A stretch of DNA of 64,000 bases, taken from assembly GCA_964634465.1 (NCBI GenBank), contig CAZWLY010000004.1:62001-126000 (forward strand). Reading direction: 5' to 3'. The translations under genes were made by a program, and so were the position numbers. Source of the DNA: CAZWLY01 sp964634465. GTDB lineage: Bacteria > Desulfobacterota > Desulfarculia > G963662305. Under the pieces are notes generated by a model. The model was not told where the DNA came from and searched no databases. It saw only the letters and a program-made list of their open reading frames with translations. This document shows positions 1 through 8,571 of the stretch, piece by piece; positions within the stretch are counted from its first letter, which is position 1; the number at the start of each line of letters is the position of its first letter.

Positions 1-669
1 GGCTACTCCGTTCAGAAGATGATCGACTACCTGGAGCCGCTGCCGTTTTCCGGACACAAGCTCTATCCTCTCGCGGCCGAGTCGACCTCGATCCTGCGCC
101 ACTTCTACCCGACCCAACTGGCCAGCCTGATGATGACCAAGTACCGGGACGACTCCCGGGTTTCGGCCTACGCTTACCGCATCCCCTCCCGGCCGACCAA
201 CGAGGCCAACCTGCCGCGCTACCGGGAGTTGTTCAACCTCATCCTCCAGGACGAGACCTTTCAGCGACTGATGGCCGAGGCCGGACGGGCCGACGTGTTC
301 TTGATGGGCGTCGGCGCCGTCGAGAGGCCCGATCCGGCGCTCAGCGCCTTTTTTGACAGTTACGGCCTTGAGCCCGAGGTTCTTATAGCCAAGGGCGCGG
401 TCGGTATGATAAACTACCAATTCTTCGACGCCGAGGGGCGGGTGCTGAGCGCCGAGGAGTGTCCGGCGCTGGAACCCATCGGGGCGTCGATGATCAGCAT
501 ACCGCTGAAAGAGTTTCAACGGGCGGCCAAAGCGTTCGGCCGCTCGGTAATAGCCCTGGCCGGCGCCAGCTACAAGCTGGAGGCGATTCGGGGCGCGCTT
601 AAGGGTCGATTCTTCAACGTACTCATCACCGACGTGAACATAGCCGAAGGCTTACTGGCCCACGGCTGA
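1..669 (+). CDS. SorC/DeoR-type sugar-binding transcriptional regulator, C-terminal part (5' end outside window)
   Basis: The frame is open from base 1, so the N-terminal HTH lies outside the window; about 222 residues are visible. They match the C-terminal effector-binding domain of SorC-family regulators: a GVGAV segment near visible residue 105, GAVGMINYQFFD in the middle, and an AGASYKLEAI...NVLITD stretch near the end, which in this family forms the sugar-phosphate pocket. Such proteins are usually local activators or repressors of catabolic genes. The stop is about 90 bases before livG on the same strand, so it may regulate the transporter operon that follows. Family is fairly sure; ligand unknown. 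Confidence 0.8.
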   Translation, partial: GYSVQKMIDYLEPLPFSGHKLYPLAAESTSILRHFYPTQLASLMMTKYRDDSRVSAYAYRIPSRPTNEANLPRYRELFNLILQDETFQRLMAEAGRADVFLMGVGAVERPDPALSAFFDSYGLEPEVLIAKGAVGMINYQFFDAEGRVLSAEECPALEPIGASMISIPLKEFQRAAKAFGRSVIALAGASYKLEAIRGALKGRFFNVLITDVNIAEGLLAHG

Positions 670-682
670 TTTGGCTCTGGTT

Positions 683-701
683 CCGACCGCCGGCCGGTCG
701 G
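683..701 (+). terminator. Short GC hairpin after the SorC-type gene
   Basis: CCGACCG (683-689) pairs perfectly with CGGTCGG (695-701) around a 5-nt loop. It lies between the regulator stop and livG. There is no U-run behind it, so it may be a weak or Rho-assisted terminator, or simply a structured leader. Confidence 0.35.
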
Positions 702-760
702 AGGCTTTACGAGCGGCGGTTATGCGCCGCCCAACCTCCTGACTGTGGGGAGTGGCGTCC

Positions 761-1579
761 ATGTCGCAACCGACTGGTGCTGAAAACGAAGTCATCCTGG
801 AACTCAAAGACGTTAGCATGAACTTCGGCAAGGTAGCTGCTCTTTCCGGGGTTAGTCTCAAGGTCGAGAAAGGGCACATTCACTCGATCATCGGCCCCAA
901 CGGAGCCGGGAAGACGGTCCTTTTGAACTGCATCAACGGCCTCTACAAACCGCAACAGGGGGACATCTTTTTGAAAGGAGAGCGGATCAACCACCTCTCC
1001 CCCCACAAGCGGGCCACCCTGGGTTTGAGCCGGACGTTCCAGAAGATCGAGTTGTTCGGCGGAATGACCGTTCTGGACAACATCCGCCTGGGACGCCACA
1101 TCCACCTCAACTCGGGCATGCTGGCCGGTTCGATCTATCTGGGCAAGACGGCCAAGGAGGAGCTCGAACACAGGAGGTTCATCGAGGAGAAGATAATCGA
1201 TCTTCTGGAGATCGAGGCCATCCGTCACGCCGTGGTCGGGATGCTGCCCTACGGCTTGCAAAAGAGAGTGGAGCTGGGCCGGGCCCTGGCCCTGGAGCCG
1301 GAGTTGTTGCTCCTGGACGAACCCCTGGCCGGCCTCAACCTGGAAGAGGTGGAGGACATGGCCCGCTTCATCCTCGACATCAACGAGGAAGAGGACTGGC
1401 AGGTGACCTGCATCCTGGTCGAGCACGATATGGGTGTGGTCATGGACATTTCCAACAAGGTAAGCGTGCTCAACTTCGGCAACAAGATCGCTGACGGCAC
1501 CCCCGAAGAGATTCAGAACGACCCTGCGGTTATATCGGCGTATCTGGGCGCGGAGGATATGTATGCCACACGGAGATAA
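761..1579 (+). CDS. livG: Branched-chain amino acid-type ABC transporter ATP-binding protein
   Basis: A 272-residue ABC ATPase, one of the two cytoplasmic nucleotide-binding subunits of a Liv-type importer. Walker A GPNGAGKT is at residues 45-52, the signature-like LPYGLQKR segment at about 162-169 and Walker B LLLLDEP at about 181-187. The long insert between Walker A and the signature is typical of LivG rather than LivF. ATG at 761 is preferred over the in-frame GTG at 752 because GGGGAG sits about 8 bases upstream. The 3' end overlaps the acyl-CoA synthetase start by 17 bases, so the two are translationally linked. It should work with LivH, LivM, LivK and LivF encoded below. Confidence 0.93.
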   Translation: MSQPTGAENEVILELKDVSMNFGKVAALSGVSLKVEKGHIHSIIGPNGAGKTVLLNCINGLYKPQQGDIFLKGERINHLSPHKRATLGLSRTFQKIELFGGMTVLDNIRLGRHIHLNSGMLAGSIYLGKTAKEELEHRRFIEEKIIDLLEIEAIRHAVVGMLPYGLQKRVELGRALALEPELLLLDEPLAGLNLEEVEDMARFILDINEEEDWQVTCILVEHDMGVVMDISNKVSVLNFGNKIADGTPEEIQNDPAVISAYLGAEDMYATRR

Positions 1580-3503
1580 GCTCCACGACACCGGCTTTGA
1601 GGTCACCGAGGATCTGACCCTCCCGAAGCTGTTTTTGGACCGGTGTAAGAAGTATGGCGCCAACAAGGTGGCCATGCGCGAGAAAGAGTTCGGTCTGTGG
1701 CGGCCGATCACCTGGCAGGACTACTACGAGAACGTCAAGTACCTGGCTCTGGGCTTGGTCGAGCTCGGAGTCAAGCCCGGCGACAAGGTGGCCATGATCG
1801 GCGACAACCGGCCCGAGGGTTTGTGGGCCGAGATGGCCACGCTGTGTATCGGCGGGGTGGCGGTCTGGTTGTTCCAGGACTGCTTGATGGAGGAGGTCAA
1901 GTACATCCTCAACCACTCCGACACCAAGATCCTGGTCGGCGAGGGGCAGGAGGAGGTGGACAAGGGGCTGTCCGTCTTCGACGACTGCCCCAACCTGAGT
2001 TACATCATCTGGGACGACCCCAAGGGCATGCGCCACTACCATCAGAGCTTTTTGAAATCGCTCAAAGAGGTCCAGGAGCTGGGCCGGGAGCTGGACAAGA
2101 AGCAGCCGACCCTCTTCGAGGACATGGTCAAGAAGGGCAAGGGCCACGACGTGTGCCTGCTATTCTACACCTCCGGCACCACCGACCTGCCCAAGGGCGC
2201 GCTGTTGACCCACTACAACATGCTCAAGATGGGGCAGAACCTGATGCGGGTCGATCCCTGCTACGAGACCGACGACTTCGTCAGCTACCTGCCCTTCGCC
2301 TGGATCGGCGAACAGATGATGTCCATTTCCTGCGGCCTCCAGGTCGGCTTCACCATCAACTTCCCCGAGGAGCCGGACACGGCCCAGGAAAACATCCGCG
2401 AGATCGGGCCCCACGTCATGTTCGCCCCGCCCCGGATGTACGAGGGGATGACCCGGACCGTCCAGGTCAAGCACCTCGACTCCACGCCGATCAAGAGGGG
2501 GCTCTACCGGCTGGCGACCAAGATCAGCTACGAGGTGGCCGAACGGAAGTTCGACAAGAAGCCGATCCCGGGTTGGCTCAAGTTTCTCCACTGGCTGAGC
2601 TACCTAGTGGTGCTCAAGAAACTCAAGGACCATCTGGGGCTGTCCCGCATCCGCCACGCCTACACCGGCGGTGCGGCCATGGGGCCGGACCACTTCAAGT
2701 TCTTCCACGCCCTGGGCGTCAACCTGAAACAGATCTACGGCCAGACCGAGATCGCCGGCATTTCGGTGGTCCACCGGGACGGCGACATCAAGTTCGACAC
2801 CGTGGGAACGCCGCTGCCCGAGACCGAGGTTCGGATCAGCGACGAAGGCGAGATCATGCAGAAGTCGCCCTCGGTGTTTCTGGGCTACTACAAAAACGAC
2901 GAGGCCACGGCCAAGACCTTGAAAGACGGCTGGCTGTACTCGGGCGACAAGGGCTTCATCGATCAGGACGGCCACCTGGTCGTCTTCGACCGCTCCAAGG
3001 ACGTCATGACCTTGAGCGACGGCTCGTTGTCCTCGCCCCAGTTCTTGGAGACCCGGATCAAGTTCAGCCCGTTCTTGGCCGACGCCTGGGTCATCGGACA
3101 CGAGAAACCCTATGTCACGGCGGTGGTTTGCATCGACTACAACGTCACCGGCAAGTGGGCCGACGAGGAGGGGATCAACTACACCTCCTATCCGGAGCTC
3201 AGCCAGCACAAGGAGGTCTACGACCTGGTCGCCACCCAGATCGCCCAGGTCAACAAGGACCTGCCGCCGCCGGCCAAGATCAGGAAGTTCGTCAATCTCT
3301 ACAAACCCTTCGATGCCGACGACGACGAACTGACCCGAACCCGGAAGCTGAAGCGGGCCGTGGTCAGCGAGCGTTACAAGGACATCGTCGAGGCAATGTA
3401 TCAAGACGTGGATTCGGTTCACATGGATACCAAGATCAAGTACGAGGACGGCCGCGAGGCGCGGATCGTGACCGATCTGAGAATCCAAGAAGTGGAGGAA
3501 TAG
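1563..3503 (+). CDS. AMP-dependent long-chain acyl-CoA synthetase (FadD15-like)
   Basis: A 646-residue adenylate-forming ligase that would activate a carboxylic acid with ATP and CoA. The P-loop YTSGTTDLPKG is near residues 202-212, followed by the YGQTEIAG adenine-binding motif and the SGDKGFID...FDRSKD hinge region of the ANL superfamily. Length and sequence fit the eukaryote-like long-chain (FadD15/FACL) group. The gene is embedded between livG and livH: it overlaps livG and is 11 bases from livH. This arrangement recurs in deltaproteobacteria and suggests that the transported solute is a fatty or aromatic acid activated on entry; that link is an inference. Substrate chain length cannot be read from the sequence. 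Confidence 0.9.
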   Translation: MPHGDKLHDTGFEVTEDLTLPKLFLDRCKKYGANKVAMREKEFGLWRPITWQDYYENVKYLALGLVELGVKPGDKVAMIGDNRPEGLWAEMATLCIGGVAVWLFQDCLMEEVKYILNHSDTKILVGEGQEEVDKGLSVFDDCPNLSYIIWDDPKGMRHYHQSFLKSLKEVQELGRELDKKQPTLFEDMVKKGKGHDVCLLFYTSGTTDLPKGALLTHYNMLKMGQNLMRVDPCYETDDFVSYLPFAWIGEQMMSISCGLQVGFTINFPEEPDTAQENIREIGPHVMFAPPRMYEGMTRTVQVKHLDSTPIKRGLYRLATKISYEVAERKFDKKPIPGWLKFLHWLSYLVVLKKLKDHLGLSRIRHAYTGGAAMGPDHFKFFHALGVNLKQIYGQTEIAGISVVHRDGDIKFDTVGTPLPETEVRISDEGEIMQKSPSVFLGYYKNDEATAKTLKDGWLYSGDKGFIDQDGHLVVFDRSKDVMTLSDGSLSSPQFLETRIKFSPFLADAWVIGHEKPYVTAVVCIDYNVTGKWADEEGINYTSYPELSQHKEVYDLVATQIAQVNKDLPPPAKIRKFVNLYKPFDADDDELTRTRKLKRAVVSERYKDIVEAMYQDVDSVHMDTKIKYEDGREARIVTDLRIQEVEE

Positions 3504-3514
3504 GAGACTAACGC

Positions 3515-4411
3515 ATGGAACTGTTCCTGATGACTTTGGTCACCGGCATCATGGTCGGCGGCATCTACGCCCTGGTCGCGTTGGGGTGGACGATCATCTA
3601 CAAGTGCTCCGGCGTCCTCAACCTGGCCATGGGCGAGTTGACCATGATCGGGGCCTACACCTCGCTCCAGTTCTATATGTGGACCGGCAACTTCATTCTG
3701 TCGCTGTTCCTGACGCTTTTGGTCGGCATCACTTTGGGCATCCTGACCGAGCGGATCTTCCTGGACAAGATGATCGGTGAACCCGTCTTGGCGGTGATCA
3801 TGGTCACCGTCGGCCTGTCCTTCTTCTTCAAGGGCTTAGTCGAGCTCATCTGGGGCACCGACACCATGGTCTTCACCCCGGCCGTCTTCAGCCTCAAGCC
3901 CTACATCATCGAGTTGGGCGGGAACATGATCATCGTCGGTCGGGTCTACCTGTGGAGCTTCGTGGCCGCGATCATCCTTCTGGCGGTGTTCGTCGGCTTC
4001 TTCCAGTACACCCGCTGGGGGCTGTCCATGCAGGCCACGGCCGACGACGAGATGGCGGCCCTGTCTTTGGGCATCTCGGCCCGTTTCGTCTACGCCGCTT
4101 CCTGGGCCATCGCCTTCATGGCCGCCGGAGTGGGCGGCTGCCTGTTGGGCAACATCAACGGCATCAACATTTCGGTCAGCCACCTGGGCCTGATCGTGCT
4201 GCCGGCCGTGGTCCTGGGCGGGCTGAACTCCATTCCCGGGGCCATCGTCGGCGGTATCGTCATCGGCGTCCTGGAAAACTTCTCCGGGGCCTACCTGGAC
4301 CAGTTCTTCCCCGGCGGCGTCAAGGAGATCGCCCCGTTCGTGTTCATGGTCATCATCCTCCTGTTCAAGCCCTACGGCCTGTGGGGTTGGGAACGGATCG
4401 AACGAGTCTAA
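3515..4411 (+). CDS. livH: Branched-chain amino acid-type ABC transporter permease LivH
   Basis: A 298-residue polytopic inner-membrane permease. The N-terminus (LVTGIMVGGIYALVALGWT) and the GAIVGGIVIGVLE segment near residue 250 are typical of LivH. The TADDEMAALSLGI stretch near residue 175 corresponds to the EAA-like loop that docks on the ATPases. It starts 11 bases after the acyl-CoA synthetase with a GGAG-type ribosome site and is followed 15 bases later by livM, so it is an interior gene of the liv operon. Confidence 0.93.
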   Translation: MELFLMTLVTGIMVGGIYALVALGWTIIYKCSGVLNLAMGELTMIGAYTSLQFYMWTGNFILSLFLTLLVGITLGILTERIFLDKMIGEPVLAVIMVTVGLSFFFKGLVELIWGTDTMVFTPAVFSLKPYIIELGGNMIIVGRVYLWSFVAAIILLAVFVGFFQYTRWGLSMQATADDEMAALSLGISARFVYAASWAIAFMAAGVGGCLLGNINGINISVSHLGLIVLPAVVLGGLNSIPGAIVGGIVIGVLENFSGAYLDQFFPGGVKEIAPFVFMVIILLFKPYGLWGWERIERV

Positions 4412-4426
4412 GAGAGGGAGTGATAC

Positions 4427-5494
4427 ATGTCCTGGCTTCCCTGCGGCGTCTACCACGAGTACTACCGGCAGGACCACAGTTGGTGGCAGACCAAGTTCGT
4501 CCGGGGGAAGATGATTCTCCTGGGTCTGCTCATCTTCGGCGTCATCCCCGCCTTCGCCGACAACTACAGCCTGGGCGTGCTGACCGAGGTGGCCTACACC
4601 GCGCTGGGCGCGTTGGGCGTCCAGCTCCTGATCGGCTTCTGCGGCCAGATCACCCTGGGCCACGCCGCCTTTTTGGCCGTCGGGGCCTACACCTCGGCCT
4701 TGCTGATGCTCCAGCTCAACGTGCCATATCTCCTCACCTTCCCCGCGGCCGGCCTCGTGGCCGGAATCTGGTCGGTCATCTTCGGCCTGCCGTCGGCCCG
4801 GGTGAAGGGCTTCTATTTGATCATGACCACCATGGCCGCCCAGTTCATCACCGTCGATCTGGTCATCACCCAGTACGTCTCCCAGGTCGGCGGCCGGGGC
4901 CAGGCCTTCTCCCTGCCGCCCGGCACGATGAGAATCGGCCCCTGGGTCATCGAATCGGACGTGTCGGTCTACTTGCTCATGGCCGCAACCCTGACCATAT
5001 TGACCCTGGCCCTGGCCAACTTGCTCCGCAGCCGGGTCGGCCGAGCCTGGGTGGCGATCAGGGACAACGACATCGCCGCCGAGGCGATGGGCATCAACAT
5101 CGTCTACTACAAGCTGGTCGCCTTCTTCGTGGCCGGATTCATCGGCGGTGTGGCCGGTGCGGTGGGCCTGTCCCGCTTGTCGGCCGTCTCGCCGGAGCAC
5201 TTCACCTGGTTCCTGTCGTTGTGGCTGGTCGGCGTCATTCTGATCGGCGGGGTCGGGTCCATTTACGGCGTCTTTTTCGGTTCGCTGTTCATGGTGCTGG
5301 TCATGGAGGCTCTCCAGTTCGCCCTGGTGCCGCTGACGCCGATCTTTCCCCAGTTGGCCATGAAGTTCCTGTTCGTCAAAGAGGCTGTCTTCGGTCTGGC
5401 CATCGCCCTGTTCCTGCTCTATGAGCCGAACGGGTTGGCCTATCGCTGGTGGCAGATCAAGAACTATTTCAACCTCTGGCCTTTCTCGTACTAG
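4427..5494 (+). CDS. livM: Branched-chain amino acid-type ABC transporter permease LivM
   Basis: A 355-residue permease with about nine hydrophobic segments. GFCGQITLGHAAFLAVGAYT (about residues 66-85) is the LivM hallmark, and the IRDNDIAAEAMGIN loop near residue 215 contacts the ATPase. It has an N-terminal extension of about 40 residues rich in charged and aromatic residues before the first transmembrane segment, slightly longer than in the E. coli protein. It pairs with LivH to form the membrane channel. A 94-base gap with a strong ribosome site separates it from the binding-protein gene. Confidence 0.93.
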   Translation: MSWLPCGVYHEYYRQDHSWWQTKFVRGKMILLGLLIFGVIPAFADNYSLGVLTEVAYTALGALGVQLLIGFCGQITLGHAAFLAVGAYTSALLMLQLNVPYLLTFPAAGLVAGIWSVIFGLPSARVKGFYLIMTTMAAQFITVDLVITQYVSQVGGRGQAFSLPPGTMRIGPWVIESDVSVYLLMAATLTILTLALANLLRSRVGRAWVAIRDNDIAAEAMGINIVYYKLVAFFVAGFIGGVAGAVGLSRLSAVSPEHFTWFLSLWLVGVILIGGVGSIYGVFFGSLFMVLVMEALQFALVPLTPIFPQLAMKFLFVKEAVFGLAIALFLLYEPNGLAYRWWQIKNYFNLWPFSY

Positions 5495-5588
5495 TAAACT
5501 GGCAAAAAAGGAGGTGTCCGCGGGGGTTAAAAGCTGGGTCACTGTTACTGGGTAAAGCACAGAGCAAACCATCCAAGGGGGTGAAAAC

Positions 5589-6863
5589 ATGCGACGCAAA
5601 TGGTTGGTTTTAGTGATAGGCATTGCTCTGGCCCTCGGGCTGGCCGCCTCGGCCGGTGCGGCCGACGTCATCAAGGTCGGGGCCATCAACGACATGACCG
5701 GCGCCACGTCCGACGTGGGCAAGGACTACGCCCTGGGCATCGCCGAAGCAGTGGCCTACGTCAACGACACGGGCGGTATCAACGGCAAGAAGATCAAGCT
5801 GATCCAGATGGACTACGGCTACCGGATTCCGGAGGCGATCACCATCTACAAGCGATTCAGGGACCTGGACAAGGTCATCGCGGTCCAGGGTTGGGGCACC
5901 GGCGATACCGAGGCTCTGTCCCCGACCGTCACCCGCGACAAGATGCCCTACATCTCGGCCTCCTATTCGGCCCACCTGACGGCCCCCAAGCCCTGGGTGG
6001 ACAAGAAAGGCAAGAAGCATCAGGGCACGCCCTACAACATTTTCTTCTCCTCGGACTACTCCTCCAACGCCCGCGGCGCGCTGACCGCCTGGTACGAGAA
6101 GGTCTGGAAGAAGCACCCGGACTACGGCAAGCGCAAACCGAAACTGGTCTGCTTCTATCACTTCGCCCACCCCTACTGCTCGGCGCCCATCGCGGCCATC
6201 AAGGACCACGCCAAGCTGCTGGGCATGGAAGTCGGCAATGATCAGAACGTCAGCCTGGTGGCCATCGACACCAAGAGCCAGGTCCTGGCCGCCCGCAAGG
6301 AGAAGGCCGACGTCATCTGGCACGGCAACACCACCATGAGCGTTTCGGCCGCCATCCGCGACTGCTACGCCCTGGGACTGAAAGTCAGCCACATCATCAA
6401 CAACTGGGGCTTTGACGAGAACCTGCCCCGACTGGCCCAGGAGGCGGCCGAGGGCGCCATCGGCATCGCCCAGTGTCCGTTCTACGGCCAGAAGGTGGCC
6501 TTGATGGACAAAGTCGTGGCCTACGCCAAGAAACTCAACCCCGGCGTTCCCCAGAGCAAGCGTCTGATCAGGACGCTGCAGGGTTGGGCCAACGTCCTGT
6601 TGATGGCCGAGGGCATGAAGCGGGCCGACAAGGCCGGCGACCTGACCGGCGAGGGGATCGTCAAGAAGGGCTTCGAGACCATGCGCGGCTGGAAGATGGC
6701 CCTGGGCGGCGTGGCTCCCTTGACCTATACCGCCGACGACCATCGTCCCCAGTCGACCATCAACGTCTACCAGTACTCCAAGGGCAAGTTCAACCTTCTC
6801 GACAAGGTGGACCTGAAGGCCCGTTGGCCCGAGAAGTGGGACAAGGAGTGGTTGGGCTGGTAG
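5589..6863 (+). CDS. livK: Periplasmic substrate-binding protein of the Liv-type ABC transporter
   Basis: A 424-residue periplasmic binding protein (peripla_BP_6 type). It has a signal peptide (charged MRRKW, then a hydrophobic core, cleavage near ASAGA-AD at residue 24), followed by VIKVGAINDMTGATSDVGKD, the usual first strand and ligand loop. It is longer than the E. coli LivK/LivJ proteins, as are related proteins found next to acyl-CoA ligases. AAGGGGG precedes the ATG by about 5 bases, suggesting high expression. The ligand may be an amino acid, a fatty acid or an aromatic acid; the adjacent acyl-CoA synthetase favours an acid, but this is not proven. Confidence 0.92.
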   Translation: MRRKWLVLVIGIALALGLAASAGAADVIKVGAINDMTGATSDVGKDYALGIAEAVAYVNDTGGINGKKIKLIQMDYGYRIPEAITIYKRFRDLDKVIAVQGWGTGDTEALSPTVTRDKMPYISASYSAHLTAPKPWVDKKGKKHQGTPYNIFFSSDYSSNARGALTAWYEKVWKKHPDYGKRKPKLVCFYHFAHPYCSAPIAAIKDHAKLLGMEVGNDQNVSLVAIDTKSQVLAARKEKADVIWHGNTTMSVSAAIRDCYALGLKVSHIINNWGFDENLPRLAQEAAEGAIGIAQCPFYGQKVALMDKVVAYAKKLNPGVPQSKRLIRTLQGWANVLLMAEGMKRADKAGDLTGEGIVKKGFETMRGWKMALGGVAPLTYTADDHRPQSTINVYQYSKGKFNLLDKVDLKARWPEKWDKEWLGW

Positions 6864-6934
6864 TGAACGAGACGCGACCCGCCTCGAGCGGGCGGGTCGA
6901 AACGCTGATTATCGACGAGGTTAAGGAGGCTTAA

Positions 6935-7756
6935 TTGGAAGCCCAAGCCCAGGCGACGAAGCCCGTTCTCCAGATCAACAACATCGAGGTCAAGTACCAC
7001 GAGGTTATCCTGGTCTTGAAGGGCGTCTCCATCGAAGTCCCCGAGGGGCAGGTGGTGGCCTTGCTCGGCGCCAACGGGGCCGGCAAGTCCACCACGCTGA
7101 AAGCCATATCGGGGCTTTTGAAGCACGAGGACGGCGAGGTGACCGACGGCGCCATCGAGTTCATGGGCGAGCGCATCGACAAGTATAACGCCGAGCAGAT
7201 CGCCCGGATGGGCATCGTCCAGGTCATCGAGGGCCGGCGGGTCTTCGAGCACCTGACCGTGGAGCAGAACCTCAAGGTCGGCGGCCACCTCTCCTCGGCC
7301 AAGAAGATCAAACAGGGCCTGGAGATGGTCTACGAGTACTTCCCCCGTCTCAAGGAGAAGCGCAACGAGACCGCCGGGTTCATCAGCGGCGGCGAACAGC
7401 AGATGTGCGTCGTCGGCCGGGCGCTCATGACCCAGCCCAAGCTGATGCTCTTGGATGAGCCGTCCATGGGCCTGGCTCCGCTTCTGATCCGGGAGATCTT
7501 CAACATCATCACCCGGCTCAACAAGCAGGAGGATATCTCCATCCTGCTGGTCGAGCAGAACGCCAAGTTGGCCCTGAACGTAGCGCCCTACGCCTACGTG
7601 ATGGAGACCGGCCGGATCGTGATGGACGATACCTCGGAGCGGTTGATGGAGAACCAGGACATCAAGGATTTCTACCTGGGCCTGACCGACGTCGGGGGAC
7701 GCAAGAGCTTCCGGGACGTCAAACATTACAAGCGCCGGAAGCGGTGGCTGACTTAA
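6935..7756 (+). CDS. livF: Branched-chain amino acid-type ABC transporter ATP-binding protein LivF
   Basis: A 273-residue ABC ATPase with Walker A GANGAGKS (about residues 49-56), signature FISGGEQQM (about 149-157) and Walker B LMLLDEPS. The short spacing between Walker A and the signature identifies LivF. The start is TTG at 6935, decided by AAGGAGG at 6923-6929. The C-terminus extends some 30 residues past a usual LivF and is basic (HYKRRKRW). The next gene follows after 25 bases, so both are probably on one transcript. Confidence 0.92.
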   Translation: MEAQAQATKPVLQINNIEVKYHEVILVLKGVSIEVPEGQVVALLGANGAGKSTTLKAISGLLKHEDGEVTDGAIEFMGERIDKYNAEQIARMGIVQVIEGRRVFEHLTVEQNLKVGGHLSSAKKIKQGLEMVYEYFPRLKEKRNETAGFISGGEQQMCVVGRALMTQPKLMLLDEPSMGLAPLLIREIFNIITRLNKQEDISILLVEQNAKLALNVAPYAYVMETGRIVMDDTSERLMENQDIKDFYLGLTDVGGRKSFRDVKHYKRRKRWLT

Positions 7757-7781
7757 ATCTCTCAGGAGATAAGGAGGATAT

Positions 7782-8375
7782 ATGTCTCGGGCTAAAATCG
7801 CAGTTCTGGCCCTGATGGTCGCCCTGGCGGTGGCGTTCACTTTGCCCGCCGCGGCCTTGGCTGCCGGAAAAGACTACCGGATCACAACCGTCGTCGCGCC
7901 GATGGTCGGCCTGGAGCGGGTCGAGGTTCAGAACTACTTCGGCTTCTGGATCGGCACCAAAGAAAAACCGAAAGAGAAAGGCCACGCGCCCCTGGTGCTG
8001 GCCTTTGTGTTCAATATCATGAACCCCAACTCGATCCCGGTGAAGCTGGAGAACTTCAAGTACACCGTGGCCTTCGAGGGCTACGACATGAACACGGCCA
8101 TCTACACCAACCCGATGTGGATTCCGGCCGGCAAGACCAACCAGCTTCGGGTGGTGATGACCTTCTCCTCCCGGGCCGCGCTTCTCAACCTGCTGGTCAC
8201 CTCCGGCTTCAAGCTCAAGGAGCAGGGCGTCAAGGCTCCGGCCTTGATCAAGAAGTGGTGGACCACGATTCCGGACATGGCCTTCCCCATCGAGATCCAC
8301 AGCGGTACGGCTTTGTTCAGCTATGAGGGCGGCGAGGTGACCTCCACCTTCGTCGGCAGCTTCGGCGGCAAGTAG
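7782..8375 (+). CDS. Secreted LEA14-like (water-stress/hypersensitive-response type) protein
   Basis: A 197-residue protein with a clear signal peptide (cleavage near ALAA-GK, residue 29). The mature part resembles the LEA_2/WHy beta-sandwich: FNIMNPNSIPVKLENFKYTV matches the usual NPN...L...Y core strands. It lies 25 bases behind livF behind a TAAGGAGG ribosome site and just before a strong hairpin, so it is probably the last gene of the liv operon. Role unknown; a periplasmic partner of the transporter or an envelope-stress protein are both possible. Confidence 0.65.
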   Translation: MSRAKIAVLALMVALAVAFTLPAAALAAGKDYRITTVVAPMVGLERVEVQNYFGFWIGTKEKPKEKGHAPLVLAFVFNIMNPNSIPVKLENFKYTVAFEGYDMNTAIYTNPMWIPAGKTNQLRVVMTFSSRAALLNLLVTSGFKLKEQGVKAPALIKKWWTTIPDMAFPIEIHSGTALFSYEGGEVTSTFVGSFGGK

Positions 8376-8398
8376 CCGCAGCTACCACCCGCGATCGT

Positions 8399-8432
8399 CC
8401 GGCCCCCCGTCGAACCCTCGGCGGGGGGCCGG
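8399..8432. terminator. Strong 11-bp GC hairpin between convergent genes
   Basis: CCGGCCCCCCG (8399-8409) is perfectly complementary to CGGGGGGCCGG (8422-8432) across a 12-nt loop. It sits just after the last liv-operon gene and before the 3' end of the convergent peptidase gene. It lacks a T-run on either strand, so it may act as a transcript 3'-end stabiliser or a bidirectional pause site rather than a classical intrinsic terminator. Confidence 0.55.
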
Positions 8433-8571
8433 CCTGTGATACGTCAAGACGAGCCCAACTCGGCCGGCTCGACTTTTCCCCTTGAGCGCGGCGGCGCTCG
8501 ATCGCTCCCCAAACGGATGGAGCCGCCATCCCTTTCAGGGCGGGAGAATCAGCCCCGGGAGGCGCGCCCGA

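Noticed and set aside
3836..5722. Very long minus-strand open frame (628 codons) opposite livH/livM
   Set aside because: Shadow frame caused by high GC and codon bias; low-complexity Gly/Asp/Gln composition, no domain, and solid liv genes on the other strand.
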